Positions 28,568 to 40,542 of a DNA stretch of 64,000 nucleotides are shown piece after piece (positions within the stretch are counted from its first letter, which is position 1; each line of letters begins with the position of its first letter). Both the position numbers and the translations under genes were made by a program. This stretch comes from Diplosphaera chodatii (Eukaryota; Chlorophyta; Trebouxiophyceae; Prasiolales; Stichococcaceae), in NCBI GenBank assembly GCA_032358165.1, contig JAALGY010000020.1:1054001-1118000 (forward strand), read 5' to 3'. The notes beneath the pieces were generated by a model. The model was not told the origin of the DNA, ran no database searches, and saw nothing but the letters and a program-made list of their open reading frames with translations.

Positions 28568-30428
28568 TAGTTTGTTTGTTTGTTTGTTTGTTTTTTACAA
28601 AGGGCGTCCAGACCAGAACCAAGCTCAAGAACGAGGCTCTGCGGCACAATGCGGCTTCTCACGTGTGAACATGAGGGCGGCTGAGTATGTCACCAAAACG
28701 TCATGTTCGAAATATGTCAATGGAGGACACTGAAACCACAAGGGAATGCAGGGCCCATGAGACCAGCGAAAGGCAATAGTCCCGATGAGGAAGGCTACCT
28801 AATGGTCGTACAGGTGCGGGGACCTAGCGGCGGCGGCAGCAATGCCACGCACACGCGGCTGAGTCGCACCGCTGCGGGTCTATCATCCTAGAAATGTCCA
28901 AACGTCTGTCTGTCCACGTGCCACGGCACCCGCGGGTAAACCCAGAAAACCCCGCGCAGACATGCAGCGACCGGTTGCGTACAAGTACGCCGAGCTCTGG
29001 GCCCGCTGGGACCGGATACGCCGCGAGGCGCCCTGCATGCTGGTGAAAGCAACCAAACCCAAAGGGACTGAGGGCTGGCGCTGGCAAACAACAGAGGGCT
29101 GGCGGCTAACGCCGCAAGCTGTCCGATATGCACAACACCGGGCACCATGGTCTTCTGAGGCAGGTGCTCCCATCCGCGCGGGCTCCGCGGGTGGCCGCTG
29201 CTAGGTGTTGTCATGCTACTAAGGTCTTGGTCTTGCTCTTGCTCTTGTTCTTGATCTTGGCCCAGTGCTGACAGGGCAGATGAGGTACGGGCGTATAGGT
29301 GAGGGTGAGGGGCGGTGGGAGTCCAGGATGGGACCGAAGGTGAAGGTGATAGCGACGGCGGGTGCTGGCAGGTGAGGTGTGAGGGTGTAGGCGAAGGTGA
29401 GGGGCGGTGGGAGTCCAGGATGGGACCGAAGGTGAAGGTGATGGCGACGGCGGGTGCTGGCAGGCGAGGTGTGGGGGTGTAGGCGAAGGTGAGCGGCGGT
29501 GGAAGTCCAGGATGGGACCGAAAGTGAAGGTGATAGCGACGGCGGGCGCTGGCAGGTGAGGTGTGAGGGTGTAGGTGAAGGTGAGCGGCGGTGGGAGTCC
29601 AGGATGGGACCGAAAGTGCAGGTGAAGGCGACGGCGGGTGCTGGCAGGTGAGGTGTGGGGGTGTAGGCGAAGGTGAGCGGCGGTGGGAGTCCAGGATGGG
29701 ACCGAAAGTGAAGGTGATAGCGATGGCGGGCGCTGGCAGGTGAGGTGTGAGGGTGTAGGTGAAGGTGAGCGGCGGTGGGAGTCCAGGATGGGACCGGAAG
29801 TGAAGGTGAAGGCGATGGCGGGCGCTGGCAGGCGAGGTGTGGGGGTGTAGGCGAAGGTGAGCGGCGGTGGGAGTCCAGGATGGGACCGAAAGTGAAGGTG
29901 ATAGCGACGGCGGGTGCCGACAGGTGAGGTGTGAGGGTGTAGGTGAAGGTGAGTGGTGGTGGGAGTCCAGGATGGGACCGGAAGTGAAGGTGAAGGCGAT
30001 GGCGGGCGCTGGCAGGTGAGGTGTGAGGGTGTAGCTGAAGGTGAGCGGCGGTGGGAGTCCAGGATGGGACCGAAAGTGAGGGTGAAGGCGACGGCGGGTG
30101 CTGGCAGGTGAGGTGTGAGGGTGTAGGCGAAGGTGAGCGGCGGTGGGAGTCCGGTATGGATAGCGGTAAGGGAAGTGCAAATAGCGATGGAAAAGGACCT
30201 TTGACCGGAAGGCTGTTTGTGTATTGCGTTTTTCAACGACTTATATACACAAACCATGGAGGGCAGATTGCCGAAGCAACCACTTGCATAGGGTGGGGTG
30301 GGTTGGTCCCACACGGAACTAGACCCGAAACTTCCGCGGTGGGAGTCCAGGATGGGACCGAAGGTGAAGGTGATGGCGACGGCAGGTGCTGGCAGGCGAG
30401 GTGTGGGGGTGTAGGCGAAGGTGAGCTT
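28568..30428 (-). mobile_element. Element F, minus strand, long VNTR
   Basis: Tail (TTTG repeats at 28568-28600), 3' hairpin, core (to ~29217), linker (~29222-29260) and a VNTR of about 11 units (29280-30156 and 30338-30428). The VNTR is interrupted by a truncated SINE-E. An antisense core frame homologous to 15392-15754 is present near 28.9-29.2 kb. Confidence 0.82.
30157..30337 (-). mobile_element. SINE-E, 5'-truncated, in VNTR
   Basis: About 180 bp of SINE-E (from tggatagcggtaaggg to gacccgaaacttccg) lacking the B-box end. It is flanked by cggtgggagtcc repeats, which may be a TSD but are also array sequence. Confidence 0.78.
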
Positions 30429-33400
30429 TTGACTTTTTGACTTTGATTACATACTGGTGGTGGGCCATTTTGGCCTAGCCACAGGCTCTGGCGGAATAAC
30501 CCAGAGCAACATGCACAACGAGTCGTGTCCGAAACCGTTCACTCCCCGCTGACAGAATGGGTCCACTCAATCCCGGTTGGATGTACACCCCTCCAACTCT
30601 GCACAATGATCATGACAAACCCGCAAAAAGGCTGCCAGTTGCCCGGCACCCTGCTGCATAAAGTCCGCCACTGAGGTGATGTCGCTGTCCTGAAACAGCT
30701 CAGAATGCTGCACCCTCTGATCTACTAGAGCTGGACACCCCCAGACCATGTGCGCCTCATCATCCACCACGCCGCAGCTACACCGCTGACACAGCCGCTC
30801 TGCCCGCGGCAGACGCTGCCACCTCCCTGTCTCCACCCCCAGCATGTGACTGCCCATCCGAAACTGTGCTAACCGCCGACGACCGGTCTTGGAGGCGACT
30901 GCCTGCAAGTAGCCGGCCAGCTGGTAGTTGTCACCGTTGACAGGGCCCCTGACTCCCAGCCACTCACGCACTTTGCGCAAGTCGCTGCCATTCACAGCAT
31001 CGAATGTGTGGCGCTGCAGGTGTGCACTGACAACCGAAGTGTCAATGCGCTGCGGCACGCCGTCAACGATGGGTGACATGAAGTGCAGGAACGAGCACAC
31101 CTGGGCAGCCCAGCATGCTGAGCTGGTCTTGCTGCGCCCCGGCTGGGTGGCCAGAGCACAGTTCTCCAGGAATGCCTGCTTGGTGAGGCGTGTGTCCGGC
31201 ATTGCGACCAGCCGGTTCCAGAACCGGCAGATGGCCAGCGTTGCCGTGTGTGCCACCGGGAATCGCCCAAGCTCCCCCAACACCGCCACGTTGGGAGTGC
31301 CTGTACGCACTCCAAGAACAGACCGAAGAAACTTCCGATGGACAAGCTCACAAGTGTCCATGCCACTACCGCACAACGCCCCAGGACCCCATGTTTCGAC
31401 ACCATAAAGCATAACAGGACGTACTAGTGCATCGAACAAGTGCAGCTGCAGTGCTGGGTCATGCAAGCTCAGGTCATGGCAACGATGCTGCAATGCAAGT
31501 GCGGCGCGCTGGGCGGAGGCCGCTCTGCCGATGCTAGCGGCAGCAAAAGAACTACGACTAGAGATGTCAACCCCCAAATAGGTAAACGAGTCCAGCACTT
31601 CGATGGGAGCATGCATGTAGGTGAGAACCGGTGGTGCCGCAGCCTGGGCTGCGTACACCACGACCTTAGTCTTCTTCACGTTGACGGTGAGGCGCCAGCG
31701 TTTGCAGTACGACTCCAGCAGGTCGAGCTGCGCCTGCAGGCCGCGTACGGATGTGGACACCAGGTCCAGATCATCTGCATAGAAGAGGGCAGGTGCCTGC
31801 ACACCACACAGGGTGGGCAGGTCCAGGTCCGCGCCGGCGGCCTCCAGCTCCGCTTGGAAATCGTCAATGTAAATCCCAAAAAGGGTTGGAGATAGTGGAC
31901 ATCCCTGCTTAACCCCCAGAGTGCTCTGGAATGTGTCGGACATTCCCCCCTCGAACTGCAGTGCCATGGGCACATCAGCATACAGTGCCTGCACGCCCCT
32001 CAGAAACTCCCCATGCACCCCAATCCGCTGCAGCTTCTCCCAAAGCAAATCACGAGGTACAGTGTCGTATGCTTTCTTGAAATCGACAAAGCAAGAGTAC
32101 AGAGGCTGCTTATCTGCCTTGGCCTTCTCGATGAGGGTGCGAACGACGAAGGTTTGATCGGTGGTGCGGTGGTCCTTGCGGAAGCCCGCCTGTCCGCGTG
32201 CGCGCAGCTGGTGCTGCTCGGTCCACCTCATAAGCTTTTCGTTAAGCATGCAAGCATACAGCTTTGCCAATAAAGAGCCAACAGCAATGCCACGGTAATT
32301 ACCCGGATCGGATGTGTCGCCCCCCTTGTGAATCGGTGTGATGCCGCACAGAGCCCAGCCCCTTGGCAACGCTGCCACCCTTTGACAAGCGTTGAAAACA
32401 GATGCAAGACAAGGTGCAAGCTGCGCCGCTGCAACAGATAAAGCATCCAATTTGAGCAGGCCCACCGTTGCTTTGCCTCCGCGCAGGGCTCCTATAGCCT
32501 GTTGCACGGCGCCGGCTGTGAAGGGCGAGTTGAGCTCGCTTCCGTCGGCAAAAGGTGGCGCAGCACCACTACCCGAGGTACCTGCAGTGCTTGATGAAAC
32601 TGTGGGGGCATCCAGCAGTTTCCGGAAGGAGTCAAGCATCACATCATCTGCTATGGGACACGCCCGCTTCTTAGCAGGTTTGAACTTTTGCCAGAACTTT
32701 TTGGAGTTGGTTGATCGAGCCAGTTCAGTGAGGGCAAGAGCCTGACTGCGAGTCCACTGGCGCTGGGTGCGGCGTAGCAGGTGCTGGTACTGCTGGCGGA
32801 GCGCGCGAGCAGCCGGTGACTGCGGGTCGCGCCGCGCGGCTTGCCGCGCTGCGCGGCGTCCGCGGGCCAGGTCAGCATCCCACCAGCGAGGCACAGCGTT
32901 GCGGTCCCGCCGCCGCCCCTTGGCGGCCGGCGCCGTTGCAGCCACCTCAGCCTGCGTGGTCTCAATGAGCTGATCGAACTGCATGCCCACAGCATGCATG
33001 TCATCGGGTACCTGGGCAGCGTCTGCTGCCGCTGCAATGTCGACCAGTTGGGCTGCCGCATCAGGCTGCTGCAGGCGCTGCTGCCATACTTCCAGCTGCG
33101 CTGCACCGAGGCGCAGGGGCTGCTGGGTCGTAGGCTGCTGCGGGTGCTGCTGCTGATGGCGGCGGCGCTGGCGACGTGGGAGCGGCTGCTGAGCGGCGGC
33201 GGTCCTCTTGATGAGCAGATGCAAGGCTGCATGGTCCGACTCAGGAGCGGGGAGTACTGTTAGGGAATGAATCAAAGGGAATGCATCGGCACTTGCAAGC
33301 GCATAGTCAATCAGGCTGCTGCCCACCTGACTTTGGCTAACAAAAGTGACCTGTCCCTCCTCATCTCCTGAAACACGACCGTTAGCAATCCTGACGGATG

Positions 33401-33600
33401 TCTCAACACACATGTCAAGCAGAGCCCTGCCCCACCTGTTGGGCCGCTCCCTGCTGTCGCGGCTGTGCCGCTGTGACTGCACAGGAGGGGCGGTGGAGGG
33501 CAGGAACTCCTCTGTGACAGGGTGATCGACAGATCCCGGAAAGTCCGGGCAGGTGCTGGTGCGTGCGTTCAGGTCTCCAACAACAAACACATGCCCCATG
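30429..33600 (-). mobile_element. LINE-A, 5'-truncated in endonuclease
   Basis: A 3.17-kb copy in the 92-bp array. The 3' tail is unusual: TCAAAG/TCAAAAAG instead of TCAATG repeats. The 5' end falls at GHVFVVGDLN (ORF2 residue ~144), where 92-bp repeat resumes. Confidence 0.88.
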
Positions 33601-33962
33601 GGACCGAAAGTAAAGGTGATGGCGACCTGGGTTGCTGGCAGGTGAGGTGTGAGGGTGTAGGCGAAGGTGAGCGGCGGTGGGAGTCCAGGATGGGACCGAA
33701 AGTGACGGTGGAGGCGACGGCGGGTGCTGGCAGGTGAGGTGTGAAGGTGTAGGTGAAGGTGAGCGGCGGTGGGAGTCCGGTACGGGACCGAAAGTGAAGG
33801 TGATGGCGACGGCGGGTGCTGGCAGATGAGGTGTGAGGGTGTAGGTGAAGGTGAGTGGCGGTGGGAGTCCAGGATGGGACCGAAGGTGGAGATGACGGCG
33901 GGTGCTGGCAGGTGAGGTGTGAGGGTGTAGGCGGTGTGCGTCGGCGTGAGTGTGGTGGGCAT
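30567..33962 (-). CDS. LINE-A RT ORF fused to VNTR-encoded peptide
   Basis: A continuous frame of 1,131 codons. About 120 N-terminal residues are translated 92-bp repeat (Pro/His/Ser-rich); the rest is LINE-A ORF2 from about residue 144 to the natural stop. The LINE part keeps GDLN and SDH of the endonuclease but not the catalytic Asn and Glu. It keeps the whole RT, with CFVDFKKAYD, KQGCPLSP and FYADD, and the CCHC knuckle. No frameshift is seen over ~1,010 codons, which points to a young insertion. The VNTR fusion is probably accidental. Endonuclease activity is not expected. Confidence 0.7.
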   Translation of the reverse strand: MPTTLTPTHTAYTLTPHLPAPAVISTFGPILDSHRHSPSPTPSHLICQHPPSPSPSLSVPYRTPTAAHLHLHLHTSPASTRRRLHRHFRSHPGLPPPLTFAYTLTPHLPATQVAITFTFGPMGHVFVVGDLNARTSTCPDFPGSVDHPVTEEFLPSTAPPVQSQRHSRDSRERPNRWGRALLDMCVETSVRIANGRVSGDEEGQVTFVSQSQVGSSLIDYALASADAFPLIHSLTVLPAPESDHAALHLLIKRTAAAQQPLPRRQRRRHQQQHPQQPTTQQPLRLGAAQLEVWQQRLQQPDAAAQLVDIAAAADAAQVPDDMHAVGMQFDQLIETTQAEVAATAPAAKGRRRDRNAVPRWWDADLARGRRAARQAARRDPQSPAARALRQQYQHLLRRTQRQWTRSQALALTELARSTNSKKFWQKFKPAKKRACPIADDVMLDSFRKLLDAPTVSSSTAGTSGSGAAPPFADGSELNSPFTAGAVQQAIGALRGGKATVGLLKLDALSVAAAQLAPCLASVFNACQRVAALPRGWALCGITPIHKGGDTSDPGNYRGIAVGSLLAKLYACMLNEKLMRWTEQHQLRARGQAGFRKDHRTTDQTFVVRTLIEKAKADKQPLYSCFVDFKKAYDTVPRDLLWEKLQRIGVHGEFLRGVQALYADVPMALQFEGGMSDTFQSTLGVKQGCPLSPTLFGIYIDDFQAELEAAGADLDLPTLCGVQAPALFYADDLDLVSTSVRGLQAQLDLLESYCKRWRLTVNVKKTKVVVYAAQAAAPPVLTYMHAPIEVLDSFTYLGVDISSRSSFAAASIGRAASAQRAALALQHRCHDLSLHDPALQLHLFDALVRPVMLYGVETWGPGALCGSGMDTCELVHRKFLRSVLGVRTGTPNVAVLGELGRFPVAHTATLAICRFWNRLVAMPDTRLTKQAFLENCALATQPGRSKTSSACWAAQVCSFLHFMSPIVDGVPQRIDTSVVSAHLQRHTFDAVNGSDLRKVREWLGVRGPVNGDNYQLAGYLQAVASKTGRRRLAQFRMGSHMLGVETGRWQRLPRAERLCQRCSCGVVDDEAHMVWGCPALVDQRVQHSELFQDSDITSVADFMQQGAGQLAAFLRVCHDHCAELEGCTSNRD
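33601..33931 (-). repeat. 92-bp minisatellite, ~3.5 units
   Basis: Minus-orientation array between the LINE-A truncation point and the LINE-B 3' UTR. A unit at ~33880-33900 is shortened. Confidence 0.88.
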
Positions 33963-36000
33963 TCACCGTAGTCGTGCGAGACAGTGCTTCAGATGAGTTG
34001 GAGGCGCGGTGGGGAGGCAGCCGTCGGGGGTGGTTGCTGCGATGTTTGCGGCGGGGGTCCAGGGCGGGACTCAGGCTGGGGCTGAGGTTGGCGCTGAGGC
34101 TGTGGACGTGATTGTGACTGTGGCTGTGGACGTACTGCTGGCAGCGGCACTGGGTGAGTGGCCGTCCAGCGGACGACAAGGTCTCGGCCGTTCATGCTGC
34201 AGAGGCCGCTCGCGATCCAGATCCTTTTGAAGTCGGTCATGGGGTTGTTGTCGTCGTCAATCTGCTGGCCTCGCTGAGCTCCAGTCATGTGCGCGTCGCA
34301 CTGCTGTGCTAGCTCCGTGGGGGACGTGTAGGCGGCAGTGAACTCGGTGCGTATCGATTGCACGGCGGAGTGGAGGGTGGCGGCGGCGATAGATGTAGAT
34401 GAGGGTGCGGGGCCACCATGGTGGACAGCACAGTGGGCGTCCCAGGCCTTCTGTAGGTAGGTGACCCGAAGCCGGGTCCACAGCTCAAGGTCTAGGCGGC
34501 CAGGGTGCCAGGCAGTGGGGTCGCCGGCGATGATGACGTCAGGAGTGGTTGGGGGTGTGTGGCCGCCGTCGATGGCAGCCCACAAGTCGCAGAGCCACTG
34601 GAGGGCAGGGCGTGTGAGCGGGCAGTGGAGGAGGACGTGGGTGGTGTTGGCGACGGTGGTGGGCTGCAGGGTGGCGGGGTTGTGGACGAGCGGGGTACGG
34701 CAAGCCGGCCAGCGGCAGCAGGCCCTCTGCATGGGGGTGTCACCTGACATGTCGACAGCGGCGTGCTTATAGCGGCAGTAGGTGAGGAAAGATGGTGTGC
34801 GGAGTTGACAGTGAAGGGCTCGCCAAGCGACGGCAACATCGGCCTTGCGGATGTTGGTGCCGCAGAGCTGTTCCCAGCAGCGGCGGTACTTGGAGGCGAC
34901 GACAGGGGTGGTGTTGTCCTGAGGAGGATGGCGTGATTGGTGGGGCCGGCGAGCGTGTGCTTGGGGCCGCTGCTGTGGGTCGCGGGCCCGTGTCGCCATA
35001 GCGTGCACGCTTGGTTGGGGCCCTGTGATGGCGATGAAGCATGGGAGACGGTGTGGAGCTGCCGTTGGCGAGGGCGAGTCAGGGCGTGGGGAGCTAGGTG
35101 TGGGTTGGTCGGCAGGGGGTGGGGAGTCTGGCTGAGTCGGCTGAGTGGGCGTCGGAGAAGTGGAGTGGGGTGCAGCAGCTGCTGTTATCGCCAGTGGTGC
35201 CTGCGGGGAGGTGCGTGTAACCCAGTCTGGGTGGTCGATGTGGTCCCGCTGAGCCGTGCGGTGCTGCTGGGCCTCGGTGATGACGGCATGCTCGGCGGCC
35301 TCGACGTGAGCGTAGCCTGGGGCGAACCAACGAGGGATGGCTGTGGGCTGCGTGGTGGCCAAGGTGATGCGGCCTTGCTGGAGAAGCTCCGACTCCAGGA
35401 GGTGTGCCGTTCCAAGGGAGACCTCGTACTCCATGAGGTTGCGGTCTTCTTCGCCGTAGCCGTAGATGTCGGGGACGATGGTGAGATCAGCAAGCTCGGC
35501 AAGGAAGTAGGGGCGATCCATTTTCTTGTGAGCGGGCACGTCACCATCGTTCCCGTCGGCCGATGGCGCCGTGTCAGTGATGGTGCAGCGTGTGGGAGGT
35601 GACCACATGACGAGATGGCAGGGTCTCCAGGGGGGATGGGCGTCGAGGAGTGAGGCAGCGTCGTCATGAGCAGCGAGGCTGTGGTCGAGGCGCACGCGGT
35701 AGAGTCGACCATCGCCCTGGCGGCGCACGAAGCGGTGGGCAGAGTCAACCTCCCACTGCTCCGAGACGTCGACAGACGGAGGAGGCCCTGTGCCTGGCGC
35801 ATCACATGGGTGCGGGGGCGGCGGGTGGTATGGCGGGAGCCAGACACCAGCCGCACGCAGGCACACTTCCCACGCTGGGGGTTGTGGTGGCCGTGGCGCA
35901 TGGTGTGGGGCAAGGGCCAAGGCTGTGGTGGAGGGCGTGACGTCCGGCTGCTGAAGTGGGGTAGGCGGCAGAGGCGGGGGTGGCGGAAGCACTTGGCTTA

Positions 36001-36234
36001 TGGATGGAATGGATAGCGGTAAGGGAAGTGCAAATAGCGATGGAAAAGGACCTTTGACCGGAAGGCTGTTTGTGTATTGCGTTTTTCAACGACTTATATA
36101 CACAAACCATGGAGGGCAGATTGCCGAAGCAACCACTTGCATAGGGTGGGGTGGGTTGGTCCCACACGGAACTAGACCCGAAACTTCCGCCACCGCCAGG
36201 GATCGAACCCGGTCCCTGAACGGTGTCCAATGAA
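36001..36234 (-). mobile_element. SINE-E in LINE-B ORF2
   Basis: A full SINE-E of 234 bp with the 6-bp TSD ggctta at 35995-36000 and 36235-36240. The empty site is at 14190-14200 (cacttggcttggtgggg). Insert plus TSD is 240 bp, a multiple of three, so it does not itself shift the frame. Confidence 0.9.
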
Positions 36235-39200
36235 GGCTTAGTGGGGAGGCGTGTGTACGAGGCGGACTGCGGGTTGCGACGTCGGCTGCGGGTGGCAGCG
36301 GCGGTGGTGATGGCAGTGCTGGGTGCGCTGGAGGAGGTCGTTGAGTGACCGGCTGTGGTGGTTGGTGGCGGAGGGTCGGGCATGGCAGCCGCCTGAGATG
36401 CCAGTGCGTCTCTGATCAGCTGTAGGCTGTACATGGCAATGCGCTGCCCAAGTGGTGCATCCAGGCCGAGGAGGTGTTCCTGGTGGTGGGCGGCGATGTG
36501 GGCGTGGGCGTCCAGGTGGTATGTGTGCCGGATGATGTCGAGTGTGATGGGGACAGGTTGTCGTGCGAACACTCCTCTGAGTGCCTGCACATGCCGAACA
36601 AAGTCTGGCGGACGGGGGAAGGCGTGGGCGTCAGGGCGGGCGGCGAGTGGCATGTGGACGGCGTCGAGGATGAGAGGCATGTATAGCCAGGAGTTGGTGG
36701 GGCGACGGCAGGCTGGCAGTGTGGCATGGTCGTGGACGACGCAATCAGGCACAAGGGAGGGGAGGCGGCGGCGTTGTGGTGGGGGGCAGGTGGTAGGGGG
36801 GCGGGCTGCTCGACGTCGGTGACCAGTGAGCTGTGTGGTCGGCGAAGTGGGCCGAGTTGCAAGGGTCAGTGGAGGATCGTGCGGGCGAGGTGGCGGCGGC
36901 AGTGGGGTGCTCGCCAAGGGTGCTGCGGCTGAGGCGTCTGCGGCGGGTGCAGGCTCACGTGGGCTGGTCGTCGTGGGCGGCGCTGTCGCTGGAGGGTCCG
37001 GAGGGTGTGTGCCCGGCTGGCGAGGTGTATGGGGTGCGGCTGGTGGCACTGGCAGCGGAACGCTGCGAGTCAATTGCCGAGGCGGCAGTGGGGCGACGGG
37101 AAGGGCTGCCATGTCCGCCTGGTTGGTGTTCGCCTCGAGCGCTAGCCGCATGGTGGCATCAAGGGAGGCACGGATGACGGCAAGGTCCCCGCGTGCGACG
37201 GCAGCGAACTGGGGGTCGCCCTCGATGGCTGCCCGCAAGTCGTCAAGGGACCAGAGGCCAAGGGATGCAGCTCCGATGAGGTCGGCGTCGTGGGCAATAG
37301 GGTCAGCGATGGCGCGCTGGCTGAAAAACAAGCGATCTCGCATGATGAGGCGGTGCGTATGCTGCTGCTCAGGGTCCAGCTTGCGCCCAATCCCGATGCG
37401 GTGAGCAGCCGCGATGCCGTCGCGCAGGCGTGGCGGGAGCGATGGCACAGTGGCGATGTCGAGAGTGGACGCCATGATGGCAGGTCCGAGGCCCCAACGG
37501 TGAAGGGCTCGGGCTGGCGCGTCGGTGTGGGCAATGGAGGATGCCGGAGCTCGCATGAGGTGAAAGCCGTGAATAGACTTCCACACTGCTGGCGTCGGCT
37601 GGAACAGGCGGAACGCTCGCTTCGCTGCCAGGGCGGTGGCGAAGAGCTCAAGGGAGGGGGCGCCAGCGCCACCAGCTCGTCGGGAGAGGCCGCACACAAG
37701 TCGCTTCGGGTTGCAGTTGGCGGAGAGGGGTTCGGTGTTGTAGCGATTGCGACTGATGTAGCCGTAGACGAGGGTGTTGAGCTTCGCCAGTTGGGTGGCT
37801 GTGAAGGAGTCGAAGCTGAGGAGGTGCACCAGCTGCGACTGCAGGTTCTGCTTGCCGACGTACGCCCGTCCAAAGAAGGAGATGGCGTGCTTGGACCACT
37901 GCAGGACCGCCTTGCCGATAAGGCCGATCCGGGAGTTGATGTTGTGCTGGCGAGCGTCGATAGCGTCGCTGCCGCAGCCGACGATGACGCCCAAGTGGTT
38001 GACATATGTGTGGTGTGGGGTGTATGTGATGCCGGTGGCGGCACTGGTGTGGGCGGGTTGCCGGGCAGCCGAGCCGAACAGCAGGGACTTGGTCTTGGTG
38101 GGGTTGAGCTGGGCGCCCGGAGGCGGCAGCGAAGGCGGCAACAGGTCCTTCGATGATCTTGTCGCAGTCCGCTGCGGAGGCGGCGTGGATGGTGGTGTCG
38201 TCGGCGTGCATGTGGCAAGGGGGAGCAGCTCCGCCAAAGGGGAGGGCGATGGGTTGCACGGCACCAGCGGCGGCCATGCGTCGAGTGAGGGCGGCAAGGG
38301 TCTGGAGCTGCAGGATGTAGAGCAGTGACGAGGGGGGGCTGCCTTGGAGTGCGCCGCTGTTGATGGGAATGGGGTCGGTGGGGGCGCCGTTGACGCGGAT
38401 GCGCCCAAGGGTGTCGGTCATAAAGAGGGCAGCCCAGCGCTGGGCGCCCTCTCCAAACCGCATGGCCTCCATGACCCTCAGGGTCCAGGCTCGGTCCATC
38501 CAGTCGAAGGCCTTGGCGAAGTCGAGGAAGAGCATGGCTCCATCGGTGTCATGGGTGGTGAGGAGGTCGGCGAGCTCGGTGTGGTTGAGGATGTTGTCGC
38601 CAATCCAGCGGCCGGGGAGGAAGCCAGTCTGTGTGGGGTCGATGACAGGTCCAAGGGCGTGGGCGAGGCGGGTGGCAAAGGCGCGGGAGGCGATCTTGAC
38701 GTCGGCGTTGATGCCTGCAATTGGTCGGCGGTTGGCGGGCATCGCCTCGCTTTGGGACGAGGGTGTAGTCGGAGGTGCGCTGACGAGGCGACATGGTGGG
38801 CCGGGCACCAGCCGTGTGGCAGGCATTGAAGGCTCGTGTGAGAGGGAGGCCGAGCTTGTCCCAGAGTTGGACGTACAGCTCAGCTGGCAGGCCGTCCGGA
38901 CCAGGGCTCTTGCCGCGTTGTGCCGCGCGGGCGGCGGCCGTGAGCTCCTTGTGTGTGAGTGGCTCGTCGCAGGCGGCAGCATCGGCGGCAGCGACGGTGG
39001 CGTCGAGGGAGGCAAGGAGCTGGTCCTGAGCGGCGCGGCATGTTGGGCGGACGGCGAAGTGGCGGGTGTAGTGGTCGGCGATGAGCTGTTGGGCGTGGGC
39101 GAGGCCGTCGGCCGTGTCAAGGCCGACATACATGCCATTGCTGGAGTCCAGCACCGAGGTGAAGGTGGTGTCGCTGAAGTGGCGGGGGTCGCAGCGAGCG

Positions 39201-40542
39201 TGGAAGTAGTGAGTGGGCTTCTCGAAGAACATGAGCTCCAATGCCCGGGCGCGCTCGAGTGCAAGCTGGGCGTGGCGGTCGTGGTGGGCTTGCAGGGCGT
39301 CGGCAGCGGTGTGGAAGGCGGCGCGTGCGGCGTCGCGAGCATTGTCTGTCGCAGCAATGGGCAGCTGTGAAGCTGCAAAGGCGACGGCCTCTTGCAGGTG
39401 CCGAAGCTCCAAGCGTCTGCGACGTGTGTCGGCGGCAGTGCGCCGCTGGGCGAGCAGGCGGATGCAGGAAAGCATGTCCTCCAATAGCCCTTGCGGGTCG
39501 GTGTCGCGCAACTCCGGGGGAGCGGCGTCGTCGTCGGGAGAGGGCGAGGCGTGCCGGCTTGCGGCGGCCAGGAGGCGGAGGAAGTCGGCGGCCCGGCGCG
39601 ATGAGTCTTGCTGATGGAGCCTGTCGGCCATAAGGCGGTCGAGGGCATTTTCCAGCTCGGTGACGAAGTCGGCGTCTGCGAGGAGGGGGAGGGGGAAGCG
39701 CCATGGTGGGCGAGCCCGCAGCACCGAACCGGGGAGCGTGAAGGCGAAGGTGACGCCGCGGTGGTCGCTGTGGAAGCCGTCAACGATGGTGGCGTGTGGT
39801 TGATGGTGGAGGAGGGCCTCAGCGACTAGCCACTTGTCGAGTCGAGAGGCGCCGTGGTCGGCGTTGCGAGAGACGAAAGAGAAGTCGGTGGCAGGGTGGG
39901 GGTGGCAGTGCCGCCAGGCATCAGCCAGGCCGGCGGAGGTGGCGAGGTGTTGCAGCTCAAGGGCGCCGACCAGTCGACCGGATCGCTGGCTAGCGGTGGG
40001 GGTGGCATCATGGACGGTGTCGATGCAGTTGAAGTCGCCGCACAAGAGGACCGTGCGGTGGCTGTCGGCGGACGGCAGGTCTCCGGCAAGGGTGGGGATG
40101 AAGGCGAGGCGTGGGTGTTGATCGCATGGCGTGTAGGCGGTGATGACGGAGTATAGGTGACCATGGAGTGCGAAGTCGACGCGAAGTCGGCGGCCGTCGT
40201 CTGTGCTGGGGCCGACTTCGTCGACAGCAGTGCAGCCGCAGGACTCGCGGATGAGGATGGCCACCCCGGCGGTGGCGCGTCGGCGCCGTTCGCCGGGGTC
40301 AGTGGTGGCGGCGGGGCCCCGCCGCCAGAAGGACCAGCCTGGCCAGGGCTGGCCCGGGGCCGCCCCCGTTTGCGCCCACTGGTTGCCGTCGTCAGAGGCA
40401 CGTTGATGTGTCTCCTGGAGGCAGATGACGTCCCAGGGCCCGTTGGTCAGCGTCGCGAAGAGAGCGCGGCGCTTGTCCAAGTCGGCGAGCCCGTTGACGT
40501 TCAGTGACAGCAGGCGCAGGCGGGGGCGGTCGGCGTGGGCGC

